A DNA stretch of 64,000 nt from NCBI GenBank assembly GCA_905221605.1, contig CAJNDS010001802.1, positions 636,491-700,490 on the forward strand, written 5' to 3'. A program made the position numbers and the translations under genes. The DNA is from Symbiodinium natans. Lineage: Eukaryota; Sar; Dinophyceae; Suessiales; Symbiodiniaceae. Under the pieces are notes generated by a model, which saw only the letters and a program-made list of their open reading frames with translations, ran no database searches and was not told the DNA's origin. Below, piece after piece: positions 10,265 to 21,235 of the stretch (position 1 is its first letter; every line of letters starts with the position of its first letter).

Positions 10265-10373
10265 GAGGTTTGTGAGTGCTCATGGAGCAAGCCACGAACC
10301 CATGCAGGAAGAGATTCAGCAAATTGCGGAGCCCATTGAGCTTGCCTACTCGGTGGCTTTCTCGCACCTCTGA
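10265..10373 (+). CDS. exon of unknown gene B
   Basis: Reads RFVSAHGASHEPMQEEIQQ then AEPIELAYSVAFSHL, reaching TGA 10371-10373, or spliced onward just before it. Acidic, helix-like. Joins in phase with 9964-10145. Confidence 0.6.
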
Positions 10374-10419
10374 GGGTCCAAGTGTGGACTTTGCAACCCC
10401 TAAACCCTGCTGTCGCAAG

Positions 10420-10520
10420 AGCTGAGGAGGATCCCTTGACCGTTACCTTCAACCTTGCTAAGTTCTTGATACAAACCCCAAGGATAAGTTCAAGGAGCTC
10501 TAGTTGGGCTCTCAAGCTCC
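10420..10520 (+). CDS. exon of unknown gene B
   Basis: After TCGCAAG, preceded by CCCTAAACC: reads AEEDPLTVTFNLAKFLIQ then PRISSRSSSWALKL. Protein-like, probably the exon after 10265-10373. Confidence 0.5.
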
Positions 10521-10562
10521 AAGTGCAAGGCCTTTGGCCTTAGGGCCTCAGGGTTCAGGGTT

Positions 10563-10664
10563 GAAGGGAACAAGCTGCCTAGACTGAACGTAGCCGAGGT
10601 CTGGTACCACGAGGGCACCTTTCCTACAGGCCACAGTGGAGGGTACAGCGGCTCTTGTGGCTGA
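10563..10664 (+). CDS. exon of unknown gene B
   Basis: Reads EGNKLPRLNVAEVWYHEG then FPTGHSGGYSGSCG, TGA at 10662-10664. The intron before it is again degenerate telomere repeat (CTTAGGGCCTCAGGGTTCAGG). No family recognised. Confidence 0.5.
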   Translation, partial: EGNKLPRLNVAEVWYHEGTFPTGHSGGYSGSCG

Positions 10665-10773
10665 AGCCCTATTAGCCCAAAATTTAGCCCTGAACCCTAA
10701 ACTCACACACTGAACCCCAAGGCCGAAAGGTTGCCTGATCCCTGAACCTCGCCCTTGAACCTCAAACCCTCAG

Positions 10774-10883
10774 ATTATGATGTGTTTGGAGAAGCGCGGG
10801 GCAGGGAAACCGTCATTTCTTGTGTCGAAAGGGGGGGAAAGCTGAGGGAAGGGATGTGCAGCTTGAGGGCATGGCAGTGCTGA
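10774..10883 (+). CDS. possible exon of gene B
   Basis: After AAACCCTCAG the frame reads YDVFGEARGRETVISCVE and ends at TGA. Weakly supported. Confidence 0.3.
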
Positions 10884-11057
10884 GGGGAGACTCAGTGTAC
10901 CCTTCGCCCGTTACGCAGCCACCAACCCACACCGACATGAGCACACCCCCTGCCTTCTTGCGCACAAGCACCGCGACGCAGCATTGTGGATGCAAGTGGC
11001 CAAAGGCCTGTGTCAATCGAGGGTTGGTCAAGTATAGCTCTCTTTCCACTCAGCGGC

Positions 11058-11088
11058 GGGGCTGCGCTCCCTAAGGGAGCGTAGCCGC
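11058..11088 (+). promoter_or_regulatory. hairpin upstream of PAS gene copy 1
   Basis: GGCTGCGCTCCC / GGGAGCGTAGCC arms (one mismatch) with a 2-nt loop, about 55 bp before the start codon. Role unknown; could be 5'-UTR structure. Confidence 0.4.
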
Positions 11089-11141
11089 CTCCAGATTTTG
11101 AAGTGGCCTCCTAATATCGCTTAGTCGCTTAGCCGCTTGCC

Positions 11142-12312
11142 ATGCACATGGAGTTTGCAGAACTCGAGACGCTGTGCATCCTGGGCCTCCAAGTCGTCAC
11201 GGCGGCCGCTTTGGGTGCGGCCTTGGTGCACTCCATGTGGAACCGCCAGCTCCCAGAAGTGGTGTACCAGCTACAGCATGGCTTCTGCAACCTCCGAGCC
11301 CGCCTCAAGCAGCCAAACAAGCCGCTGCCTGGCAACGCCCGCGTTGAAGCGAAGTTTCTTGAGACTTTGTGCCGGCTTATGACCAACGGCTGCAGGGTCG
11401 TAGTGGTGGCTCTCTTTCTGAGGCTGCTGGCGATTCAGGGCCCGCTAATGAACAATGAACGCCATCAGCTCCAACCATCTCTGGACCTCTCCAACATCAT
11501 CTCCTATCCCATCGTGCTATTTTTGGTTTTCTTCAACGCAAAGGTTATTTCAGGCCGGACCCTCGATGCGTGGTATGTCCTGCTGCAAGTGCTTTGCGTC
11601 CTCCCCTTGCTTTCGACTGCGCCGGAGGATGTCACCAGCGTCTCTCTCATCACTTTGCTGCCTCGGGTTCTGTTGGGCTTAATCTCGAGGCATGCATTTC
11701 TTTCCGTCTTGGGCAACGTGGTGCACTGGTTTCTGGCTGTTAGGCAGGTAGGGTTTCAGCTGCAGAGTGATACCGTCCTCGCACAGTCAGCAGAGCTCCT
11801 TCTCCTTTTCTCCGCCACATTCTCCATCCGCCACGCTCTGTATGAAATTGTAAGGATGAGTTTTGAGCTGAGCACAAGGACCATTGAGCTCTCAGCAGTT
11901 TCTGGATTGCTTCTCGGATACTGTGACGCGGTGGTGGAAGTTGACAAAGACCTGAGGCTCACGGACGACTCACGGCAGTTTTCCACATTGCTTCTGCATG
12001 GGCATGGCATGTCTGCTGGGAGTCTGGCCAACAACGATTTTCTCAGCTTCTTCCACCCTGACGACCGCGAACATATCCGGGTATCACTGGATTCGGAAAC
12101 AGATAGCAGCACCAGCACACAGCCCCTGGCGCTGAATGCTCGCATGCAGGACTGCTTGGGAAACTTTGTGAAAGTGGAGATCTTGCACACCTCTTTCCAA
12201 AATGCCGATGGCCAGAAGTGCCGCCTTGTCGGGATGCGCGAGTTCCAAGACTTCAACTCTGTGGCTTTGCCTTTGCCAACAGACCCAGCCGCAGCTCCTT
12301 GGCCGAAATTAG
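11142..12312 (+). CDS. membrane PAS protein copy 1, exon 1
   Basis: Uninterrupted exon of about 390 codons. Residues 10-30, 85-102, 115-135, 140-160, 165-195 and 205-225 are hydrophobic segments, about six TM helices. Residues about 255-375 form a PAS domain: GYCDAVVEVDKDLRLTDD, then NDFLSFFHPDDREHIR (the FHPDDRE signature) and the closing strands VKVEILHTSF ... RLVGMREFQD. PAS folds sense ligands, redox state or bind partners; role here unknown. Two ATGs occur; the second (11148) aligns with the start of copy 2 and may be the true start. Coding probably ends near 12312, because the ORF tail (LGFRVSPAP) is telomere-like intron translation. Later exons follow at 12421, 13033, 15995, 16831, 17251 and 17718. 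Copy 2 at 19827-30790 is the collinear paralogue with this same region in many exons. Confidence 0.8.
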
Positions 12313-12420
12313 GCTTCAGAGTAAGCCCGGCACCACAGATCCTCGTCTTACTCCCTTGGTTTAGCTTCTAACTTCTAAAGTGTCCATGGCATGAGTCCTG
12401 GCATGTGTAGATATACTTAT

Positions 12421-12540
12421 AGGCAATGGAATCAACACCGGGCCTGAAGTGCAGAAGGGTCGCAGTGCGACTGACGCCTTCACCGAGGTGCGCTTGCCCC
12501 TGGCCCCCGTCGCCGATACTTCGGCTCCTCCCGAGGACTA
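12421..12540 (+). CDS. PAS protein copy 1, exon 2
   Basis: After CTTATAG the frame reads GINTGPEVQKGRSATDAF then RLPLAPVADTSAPPEDY, low-complexity linker between the two PAS domains. No equivalent has been located with confidence in copy 2. Confidence 0.5.
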
Positions 12541-12604
12541 CTGAAAATTTGCCACTGTGCGACAGTTGCTTTGGTTACGTTGGTTTTGTCCCATTCCACT
12601 AAGC

Positions 12605-13020
12605 CACGGTTTCTATCAGTCCCTCTCTCCCTCTCCTCCTCCTCGCTTTCTCTCTCTCTCTCATTTCTCTCGTCTTTCTTGTCCTCTCTCTCTCTCTCTC
12701 TCCTTTCTCTCTTGTCTCGCGTCTCTCTCTCTCTCTCTCTGTTTTCCTGTCTCTCTCTCGCTCTTTTCGCTGTCTCTCTGCCTCTCTGCCTCTCTGCCTC
12801 TCTCTTTCTCTCTTTCTCTCTTTCTCTCTTTCTCTCTTTCTCTCTTTCTCTCCTTCTCTCCTTCTCTCCTTCTCTCCTTCTCTCCTTCTCTCCTTCTCTC
12901 CTTCTCTCCTTCTCTCCTTCTCTCCTTCTCTCCTTCTCTCCTTCTCTCCTTCTCTCCTTCTCTCCTTCTCTCCTTCTCTCCTTCTCTCTTTCCCTCTTTC
13001 TCTTTCTCTTTCTCTCGCTC
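12605..13020 (+). repeat. pyrimidine-tract array, 8-bp units
   Basis: About 400 bp of CT-rich repeat. From about 12800 it is built of TTTCTCTC units, switching at about 12849 to TTCTCTCC units (about 17 copies) up to 12985. It lies inside the intron between exons 2 and 3 and ends just before the acceptor GATCTTAG, so it acts as an outsized polypyrimidine tract. Leu/Ser and Arg/Glu ORFs over it are artefacts. Confidence 0.9.
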
Positions 13021-13032
13021 TGTGGATCTTAG

Positions 13033-13190
13033 CGTTTTGGACCTCAAGGCTCTCACCGCATCACGGCACATGGAGGACACATGCTCCGTGGTGTTTGATG
13101 CCACATCATTCGACATCCTCTCCCTGTCCGGGCCCTTCAAGAAACTTTGCCGCTCAGTGGCAGCCACAGTGGGAAACCTCAAGCCCCCAA
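13033..13190 (+). CDS. PAS protein copy 1, exon 3 (start of PAS 2)
   Basis: Reads VLDLKALTASRHMEDTC, then VVFDATSFDILSLSGPF and KLCRSVAATVGN. The FDATSFDILS stretch is the first strand and turn of a second PAS domain and matches copy 2 (MFDANTFDILSVSNGF at 29291). Exact 3' end not fixed; the ORF runs to TGA at 13216. Confidence 0.7.
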
Positions 13191-13408
13191 TAAGGTGGAC
13201 CGCATCCCACCCGTGATCAGCAATCAACAGGAAACGGCACTGGGAGGAGTCTGTGGAGAATAGTCGAAGAAATAGCAATCAGGTTTCGAGGCCCGCCAAA
13301 AGCAGGGGAATACACCCCTGCAGTGACAGCGACTGGAAATAGCCCCTGAACATATCCGGGAGCCCCTGAAAGGGTCAACGAGCGTTGGACAGATTGCTGC
13401 ACGGCTTT

Positions 13409-13416
13409 CTCTAGCA
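13409..13416 (+). repeat. 8-bp target-site duplication, left
   Basis: CTCTAGCA, repeated exactly at 13874-13881 on the other side of the inverted-repeat element. Confidence 0.8.
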
Positions 13417-13873
13417 TTAAGACGTCGAGGCATTGGAAATGCTAGCCGAAGTTAAAATATGTAAAATACGGGGAAAATAGGAACAAAATAGGAAACCAAA
13501 GTAACAAATCGAGAATGCCTGGTTTTGGGAATAGGAAATACATAGGAAAAAATGGAAACAGAATAGGGTTGCGAGAAAAGCACCCGTTAAAAAACTAGTA
13601 AAAAATTAGTAAAAATTTGCAAAAAATAGCAAAAAAACAGACTTTTTGCTATTTTTCTATGTGTCATGTGTTTTCCCCTATTTCGGTTCCTATTATTTCC
13701 TATTTTTCCTATTTTTTTGGAACACACATTGAAACTTCCATTTCTATTTTTCCTAATTTTTTTACTAACTTTTTACTAATTTCATTTTTCCTGTTTTCCT
13801 ATTTTTCCCCTATATTTTCCGTAATTTAAATATTCAAGCTTTTTGAGCATTTCCATATGCCTCGACGTCTTAA
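13417..13873. mobile_element. complete hAT-like non-autonomous transposon
   Basis: 457-bp element ending in TTAAGACGTCGAGGCAT and its exact complement. The terminal repeats continue as GGAAATGCT with one 1-bp indel, and weaker complementarity (AAAATAGG / CCTATTTT blocks) runs through most of the arms, so the whole element can fold back. Perfect 8-bp flanking duplications CTCTAGCA show transposition. An 8-bp duplication fits hAT-type transposases; the TTAA ends would also recall piggyBac, but the duplication lies outside TTAA. No transposase. It lies in the intron between exons 3 and 4 of PAS copy 1. Confidence 0.85.
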
Positions 13874-13899
13874 CTCTAGCACACGCTGCACGCACTTTT

Positions 13900-14640
13900 T
13901 TGGCGTCACGCATCCCTTGATTTTTCAACCCCTGGGATAGGGGGTAAGGGGTACGGGCTGGAGCCCTTATAACACTTCAGGGGCAGGGGGAGGGGGGCCT
14001 TTAAGCTTCACTCAAGGGGAGAGAGGGGGGGCAGGGGGGGGGGGGGGGGGGGGGGTTAGGGGTCGCATTGGATGTTTAGGGTTTAGGGTTTAGGGTTTCG
14101 GGTTTAGGGTTTAGCTGTTTGGGCCCTGGGGCTGTGGGGGCTGTGGGGGCTGTGGGAGGTGGTTGGGGGTGGCGGCTTCGGTGGCGTAGTGTGTTTGGTC
14201 CTGTGGTCTAGATTCCCGTGTCCTTTCAAACTTTGAGAGTGCAAGGCTGCTTCTGAAAAAAAGTCAGACCACCTAGGCTTTCGGCTCAGGCAGGGTCTAA
14301 GCAGGTTGCGGTAGGGTTTAGATAGCAAATCATACTTCCGTATGTACAGATTCACACACGTCCTGTAAACCCCAAGCCCATCCCGAGCCCAAGCTCCAAA
14401 CCCTAAACCCTAAACCCAACCCCCGTCCAACCCCAAAAAAATGTTAACAAATAAATCAGTACTGAGATATATATATATATATGTGTATACGAATATAATA
14501 ATACCAAGAATACTAATTCTAATTCTAATTCGAATACTAACACTAATACTAATATTCATACGAATACTAATTCTAAGACTAATACTAATACTCATGGAAA
14601 TAATAATCGCCATCACAACAATAACAATAATCATTTAATA
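13900..14640. other. intron sequence of PAS copy 1
   Basis: No exon seen. Contains a run of about 20 G (14034-14055), five TTTAGGG-type units (14076-14115) and a TA-rich (TAATAC)-like stretch (14460-14640). Confidence 0.5.
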
Positions 14641-15945
<1,305 letters not shown>

Positions 15946-15994
15946 CATAGTAATCGTAGTAGTAGTACAAAAACAAAAAAAGTCTCAAGCCAAG

Positions 15995-16054
15995 GCCTGG
16001 AGCACGGGGCCGACGACATCTCCGAGGGCATGAGCATCTTCGACTTGTCTACAG
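15995..16054 (+). CDS. PAS protein copy 1, exon 4
   Basis: Acceptor CAAGCCAAG, then LEHGADDISEGMSIFDLST, ending ACA G|GC in phase 1 (GC donor) directly before a TTTAGGG tract. EGMSIFDLSTG matches EGLSVFDLSKG in copy 2 and corresponds to the mid-PAS G-x-S-hydrophobic-F-D-L turn. Joins in phase to exon 5, restoring STGNDPTSLAGY. Confidence 0.7.
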
Positions 16055-16830
16055 GCTGGGGGGTTTAGGGTTTAGGGGTTCGAGTTTAGGGTTTGTCGGT
16101 TGCTCAACTGACAGGGTTCAAGTTTAGGTTAAGGGGGATTTAGGGTTTTGGTTGGAATTTTGGAGCTAAGTGCCCGTGACCTTAGGGCCATAGGATGACA
16201 CAGAAAGCAGGGCCCTTGGCTCTTAATGGCTATAGCAGCTGGGGTACACTGGGTTGCTGGTGCACAGCTAAGTTGCCCGAGGAGTACGCAGCGAAATTCG
16301 TACCCTTAAACGGCAACTTCCTTTATGTTCCTGAACAGCAACCCGGACCCAGTTTAGGGTATGCGTGGGATACCGTGGGGTGGATTCAGAATACGTGGTG
16401 CCGGACACACACTCACACGACGAGGCATGCTCTCAAACTCAGCAGCAACCCTCACAGCGCTGCCGTGGTGGAAGGAAACCTTTGCAGAATTGCTCGTGAA
16501 CACATGCGCTGATGTCGGGGGCCTGCGGCAGGTTAGAGGGGTGTGCCTTTTTGGGAACCTTATGACAGCAACATGCACGTTGCGATCCCACACGCGACGG
16601 CCGGAGCCTGCAGCTCTTTCGGAAGGTCTGCGCATGCTTGTGCGAAAGCGCTGTTCTGGCCCTGATTATGAGAAAGTAACACAGTTGCTGACCACCCGAA
16701 CGTTTTGCGTAACATAGCAAGCTAGATGCCAATAGCAGGAATCCGGGTGGCCCTGTTTAGCTGCGGGGTATGAGGTAAACCCCTCAACTCGTTGTGCTTA
16801 TCGAACCGTGCGTTGGCCCTCTCTGAGCAG

Positions 16831-16902
16831 GCAACGATCCTACTTCTCTTGCCGGCTACATCCAGACTGCTGTCAACGGGCTCGAGCCAGAGAAGATGGA
16901 AG
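16831..16902 (+). CDS. PAS protein copy 1, exon 5
   Basis: After CTCTGAGCAG, phase 1: NDPTSLAGYIQTAVNGLEPE then KMEG, with a GC donor in phase 1. Fits the helix segment of PAS 2 between FDLSTG and the following strands. An in-frame reading continues to TAA at 16942 if the intron is retained. Confidence 0.65.
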
Positions 16903-17250
16903 GCTCGTACCGGTACTCTCAAGGGCCTGTTGAACTCTAAGATGCATAGAGCGAAGCATAGTGCAGCTTGGGGGTGAAGGAGCCTGAGGAGGTCTAAGAA
17001 ACAATTTCCCGGTATGGGCCATAGGAAATATGTTGAGTTCGGTGCTACCCCAGGTGCACCCTAAGCTTAAACCCTTTTAAACCCTACCACACGGTGTGTT
17101 GATCTCAGTATCTATCCTGGATTCATGTCACGGTTTTTGCAAGTGGGCCTGTGGACTTTCTCAATTCTAAAGGCCCCGAGTAGAGGCGTGTGAGCCTGCG
17201 ACCTTGGTTCGCGCAGTTTGAGCACCGGCATTTGCATTGAGCACCTTCAG

Positions 17251-17328
17251 GTGACTTGCTGGTCATTCGCGATCTGCAGCTCTTTGGAACGTGCAAAGTT
17301 GAGGCGACACTTCAGTTTCAGAGCCTCG
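17251..17328 (+). CDS. PAS protein copy 1, exon 6
   Basis: After CACCTTCAG, phase 1: DLLVIRDLQLFGTCKVEATL then QFQSL. Matches LAGLDLLGACQLDATVTF in copy 2 and gives the last strands of PAS 2. Probable GC donor at 17329. Confidence 0.65.
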
Positions 17329-17535
17329 GCTTTGTCTGTGAACACATGCATGCTGCCGATGCCTCTGGTCCTGGCCTTGCGCTCGAGCCACACACATACA
17401 CACCAGGGGCTTTTGGCCGTTTGAGATTCGGAGTGCTAGCTAACAAGGCGCAGCAAACCCGAAACCCTAAGTCGTTGTTCTCCGAGCCGCAGATGCAGGG
17501 CGCCTACCAAAGACAAGACACGCACTAGTGGTCAC

Positions 17536-17602
17536 AGTTTAGGGTGTTTTCTCCGGAAGCAGCGCCCGTGCCAAGAATCCATGAGACGACTTCTCTCGCA
17601 GC
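17536..17602 (+). CDS. possible exon of PAS copy 1
   Basis: After a CAGTTTAG acceptor the frame reads VFSPEAAPVPRIHETTSLAA, ending at the CCCTAAA array. Position fits between exons 6 and 7; no counterpart recognised in copy 2. Confidence 0.35.
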
Positions 17603-17603
17603 A

Positions 17604-17692
17604 CTAAACCCTAAACCCTAAACCCTAAACCCTAAACCCTAAACCCTAAACCCTAAACCCTAAACCCTAAACCCTATAAACCCTAAACCCCC
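17604..17692 (-). repeat. interstitial telomeric array (CCCTAAA)12
   Basis: Twelve C-rich units, one interrupted by TA. Lies between coding-like stretches of PAS copy 1. Confidence 0.95.
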
Positions 17693-17717
17693 ACAGCAGC
17701 TGTAGTTTCTGCGGTTT

Positions 17718-17835
17718 TCAGTCAAGGACGGACAAGATGCTGGATGCCATCATCGGCAGCTTGTGCATCAACCCGGCCCCTACGCCGACAATGACGCTCA
17801 CCGCTAAGAATCTGGCAAAGCTAACTGCATCTTGG
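17718..17835 (+). CDS. PAS protein copy 1, exon 7
   Basis: After GGTTTTCAG: SRTDKMLDAIIGSLCINPAP then LTAKNLAKLTASWL. KMLDAIIGSLCINPAPTP aligns with SILKSLVGTLTVNVSTSP of copy 2. It ends at GGTTCAGGTTTAGGG, another telomere-like tract (17849-17917). The true C-terminus is not determined. Confidence 0.6.
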
Positions 17836-18558
17836 TTGAATCATGGGTTCAGGTTTAGGGTTTAGGGTTTCGGATTTAGGGTTTAGGGTTTCGGGTTTAG
17901 GGTTTAGGGTTTAGGGTCTGCAGACAGTACACTAAAAGCACCCTGTAGAGTCTGTGGCAGTGGGGGACAGATGGTTTGCACGTTTTCTCTACACAGCGGG
18001 CGTAAGAGCCAATTCCGAACATCCCCAACCTTTCGACCCCTATTACTTTAACGAAACCAATAGCTGCTGATCTAAACCACGTGTCCTCTTTGGCATCCTA
18101 AGCTACGGCTCTCATGTGTTTCGAGGGACATCGGCAGCGTTGCAGCTCGAAGGGAAGTCGTAGCTCGAAGAGCACGCGCAGTTCCCGCCCCTCGTTTGGG
18201 AGTTGTTGGGGTTTGGGGCTTGGGGGAATTTCGTGCTTTGCGGTAACCAAGTCGCTGGGTTTAGGGTTCAAGCTGGGGGAAATTTTGACCGTGATCTCCT
18301 TGTGTGGGGTGTACCAAGCCGATCCTCTAACAAGACTACAATGGCGTACGGCGGACACGGGCAACAGACAAAGGTTCAGCTTGGAGGGGGGGTGGGGTGC
18401 TTTGGAGGCCAATTGCCCCTGGTTGTTAAATTGCTTCCGAGCTGTGGTCGGATTCGGGATCGGATTCGGGGCTTCTGGCATTGTTGAGGGCCCTAAACCC
18501 TAAACCCCAGACCGCTAAGACCCTAAACTCTAAACCCAAGCAATGATGCGCAGAAATG

Positions 18559-18630
18559 ACCCGCAGCTCGATCAAGAGTAGCCAAGACATCAAAGACAAC
18601 GATCCAAAGCTTCAGCCCAGGTCCTAAAAT
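18559..18630 (+). CDS. possible small terminal exon
   Basis: ATG ACC CGC to TAA, reading MTRSSIKSSQDIKDNDPK and ending LQPRS. Hydrophilic, protein-like, 23 codons. Could be the end of PAS copy 1 or something separate. Confidence 0.3.
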
Positions 18631-18694
18631 TCAAAAGGCATGCTTTACCGACCCCAAACCCTAAGCCCGAAACCCTAAACCCTAAATCCCTGAG

Positions 18695-18797
18695 AAGGGT
18701 TCACCAGGTCGCCGCTTGAGTGGTGAGAGCGGCGAGCACGTTCGGCAGGGCAGCATTTTCGATCTCCGGAAGCAAGTGACAGCTTTATAGCCAGGCG
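18695..18797 (+). pseudogene. PAS-family fragment (FDL motif)
   Basis: Frame GRRLSGESGEHVRQGSIFDL then RKQVTAL to TAG. GSIFDL matches the exon-4 motif GMSIFDLS. Isolated from other exons, so probably the relic of another copy between copies 1 and 2. Confidence 0.35.
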
Positions 18798-19019
18798 CTT
18801 CGTCAACACACGCAAGTATGCACGCCTAGCTTGATGGCGTGGTTTTTCTGGCGGAGACGGTGCCAGAGAGCACTGCTCTGCGATCCTTCCTGGTGTTTTC
18901 ACCTTGCTTGGAGAGCTTCTTGTCTTTGTGTTGACATATTCGGAGCGCGCCGGTTTGGGCACTACGGTCACGTGTCTGACACCAGTATTGCCCTGTCTGA
19001 GGCTGGCCGGAGTAAAATG

Positions 19020-19166
19020 TTATCTCTCTCTCGCTCTCTCTCTCTGACTGTCTCTCGCTCTCTCTCTCTGACTGTCTCTCGGTCTCTCTCTCTTTTCCGT
19101 TCTTTTCTTAAATTTATGTCTTTCTTTCGTGATTTTTGCCTTTATGTATTTCCGTCTAGTTTTGTT

Positions 19167-19200
<34 letters not shown>
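19020..19200 (+). repeat. (CT)n microsatellite tracts
   Basis: Two CT-rich blocks (19020-19105 with CTGTCTCT interruptions, and 19172-19200). No coding value. Confidence 0.85.
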
Positions 19201-19204
<4 letters not shown>

Positions 19205-19522
19205 CTACTCGAAGCATGCAGGCCACCAAGGTTACCACACGGCTAGCAACCGCCAGTTCTCTCTGCCAGAGCAGACCAGTCTCGCTTTTTTAAGGCGGAG
19301 TTGTGGCCAGGCGTCCGGATGTGGTTCTCGATATTTGACATATGGAATCATATGGAGCTGACCTGAATAGCTTGGTTCCCGCGGAGGGAATTTGGGAATT
19401 CTGTTTGCCCTTAAAGAGATTCCCTGAGAAAGCGATAATTCGTTTATTCCTTCGCTACTTACCAGTAAAATGAAGGTTCGGGCCAGCTCCTCGTGATTTT
19501 CGCGCTTGGCGTAGCCTAGCAG

Positions 19523-19690
19523 TTGACCTTGCACCGTTTGAGCGGCGTGCTTGCAACACTTTGTGCCAGAGTCTATGCATCGTCCACGGTGGCAACCATT
19601 TGCTGTCAACTCTCGCAGAGACTCGCATGCTCGCACCTGCGTCTGGATCTTCGCACAAGGACCATCGAGCTCAGAGCATACCAGGTATAT
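19523..19690 (+). pseudogene. PAS-family fragment (TM6 end / TRTIEL)
   Basis: Frame containing CQLSQRLACSHLRLDLRT then RTIELRAYQ. DLRTRTIELRA aligns with ELSTRTIELSA of copy 1 and DLKTRSLE of copy 2. It precedes the start of copy 2 by 150 bp, so it must come from another truncated copy. Confidence 0.45.
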
Positions 19691-19780
19691 CAAGGCACAG
19701 CTACGCATTCTCGCCAGGGTTTGCCTGCAGCCCTCTCTTGGTACAGCACCGCATGATGTCAAACTCTAACATTCATCTGT

Positions 19781-19804
19781 CTTAGTATCAGGGGGAACAT
19801 CCCC
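19781..19804 (+). mobile_element. MITE family A, half copy
   Basis: CTTAGTATCAGGGGGAACAT then CCCC, matching only the right arm of family A. No left arm within 150 bp. Confidence 0.5.
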
Positions 19805-19826
19805 ACAGGTTTTCCTCAATCACGCC

Positions 19827-19974
19827 ATGGCACATGGTCATGTACTGCTGGCCGGCATCCTCCTTCTGCAGATCGTTACAGCACTTATTCTGGCCGCGAA
19901 CCTCTACGCTTGCATGCGTCGGAAGGTGCCTCAGAGCATACTTTGGGCTGTGATGACGGTCTTTAAGCTTCGCG
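19827..19974 (+). CDS. PAS protein copy 2, exon 1
   Basis: ATG at 19827; reads MAHGHVLLAGILLLQIVTAL, then ANLYACMRRKVPQSILWAV. LLLQIVTAL aligns with LGLQVVTAA in copy 1 at identical distance from copy 1's second ATG, which supports both starts. It encodes TM1. The ORF would stop at TGA 19977-19979 unless spliced; CGCG|TGTGAA or CGC|GTGTGA is the likely donor. Second copy of the six-TM plus two-PAS family. Confidence 0.65.
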
Positions 19975-20255
19975 TGTGAAGGGCAGATGCCTGCATCTTA
20001 TTTTAAAGCTTCCAAACCGTTTAAACCCTGCTATTCCCAGTAGATGAGCCCCATCAATCCCATCCACCCTATCAATCCTCTTACCCTTACTTCCTATAGC
20101 AACCCTCTTACCCCTTGCTTGAAAGCGTAGCCTGCCGGCGCAGGAGTTGCCCAAGCCTTTGCGGCTTCTACGGGCGGCCTACCTGCGATGCAAAGACCGA
20201 CTCAGCGGAGACATCTCCAGAGTTGGAAGCTGCCTGGCAGCTTTAGGGCTTCAGG

Positions 20256-20363
20256 TCGGGATGTTCCCCCTCATACTAACAGTCCTTAATACACTAGTAG
20301 GGATTCAAATAGGCGTACTATAATCCCTATGGGGGACTGTCCGTATAAGGGGGAACATCCCAA
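20256..20363. mobile_element. MITE family A, copy 2
   Basis: 108 bp; left arm TCGGGATGTTCCCCCTCATA, right arm ends GGGGGAACATCCCAA. Lies in intron 1 of PAS copy 2. Confidence 0.75.
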
Positions 20364-20754
20364 GATTTAGGGTTTAATGCTTCAGGGCTTGGGGTTTCGG
20401 ATTGAAGGGCCCCAGGGCGATTGTCCGTTCGCTTGTCGTTTGCTGTTTGGGTATGAGGGCTGAGGGCTGAGGGTTTATGCATGTTTGGGTTGGCATATTC
20501 TGTGCCAGCAGGGCCCTTCCTCAGAACCAGCATTCGTGCTGCACCCCCCAACAAAAGGAAGCCCAAGAGCCAGAAACCAAACTTCCTAAACCCTGTCAAC
20601 TTACCTGGATCCCAATCTACCCAAATCAAAAATGAATCTACCCTTTGGTTTTGGGGCTAGCTACAGGCCATTGCTAGGTAAACCTGCCAAGCGTCTAAAG
20701 AAGGGAACCTTATACGGAGGGGATACTTGGGGGATACTTAGGTATACAGGGACT

Positions 20755-21088
20755 ATATAAGGTATATATATATATATATATATATACTTATTTATATTTA
20801 CATTTATACAGGGACTATATAAGGTATATATAAGGTATATACAGGGACTATAAAAGGTATACATAGGGGTGAAATAGGGGAATCTGAGGGTCACTTCTAT
20901 AGGGGCCCCTCCTTTGACCCCTTGAACCCGAAACTGACTGAGGCGTGGACCAGAGAGTGGCTACAAAGTACCAGTTGGCTCTCTGCGATCTTTTGGCAGC
21001 CTGGCCTCGCGGGGTTGAGACATGAAGGTATTCTTGGGCATGCCTCACTTGTTCAGGGGATACTTTTAGTTTGTGAAGGGCATCTATC

Positions 21089-21145
<57 letters not shown>

Positions 21146-21235
21146 CTGAATATGTATATATGCGCTGTTTGAGGGTGTGTATGTATATACATATATTGTG
21201 TATATATATATATATACACACACGCACCTTTGTAA
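20755..21235. repeat. TA-rich microsatellites
   Basis: TATATA runs around 20763-20785, a repeated GGGACTATATAAGGTATA motif (20748-20862), then about eleven TATATG hexamers (21087-21150) and more TA dinucleotides. No exon seen. Confidence 0.8.

Noticed and set aside
11000-11141. Relict dinoflagellate spliced-leader sequence upstream of PAS copy 1
   Set aside because: Looked for the end of the leader (CATTTTGGCTCAAG) there and elsewhere; only partial resemblance (for example near 60132), so retroposition of copy 1 is not supported by this sign.
11756-12256. 166-residue minus-strand ORF
   Set aside because: Shadow of PAS copy 1 exon 1; the + frame has matching paralogue sequence.
12313-12371. 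C-terminal tail LGFRVSPAP of the 409-residue ORF
   Set aside because: LGFRV strings recur across the window as translation of telomere-like intron DNA (TTAGGNTTCAGNGT); the real exon probably ends before it.
12557-13278. Ser/Phe/Leu-rich + ORFs and an Arg/Glu-rich - ORF
   Set aside because: Come from the 8-bp pyrimidine repeat; only the last part (from 13033) is a real exon.
16195-16717. Two overlapping ORFs (105 and 118 residues)
   Set aside because: They lie within the interval 16055-16830, whose removal joins PAS copy 1 exons 4 and 5 in perfect phase and frame, so they are probably intronic.
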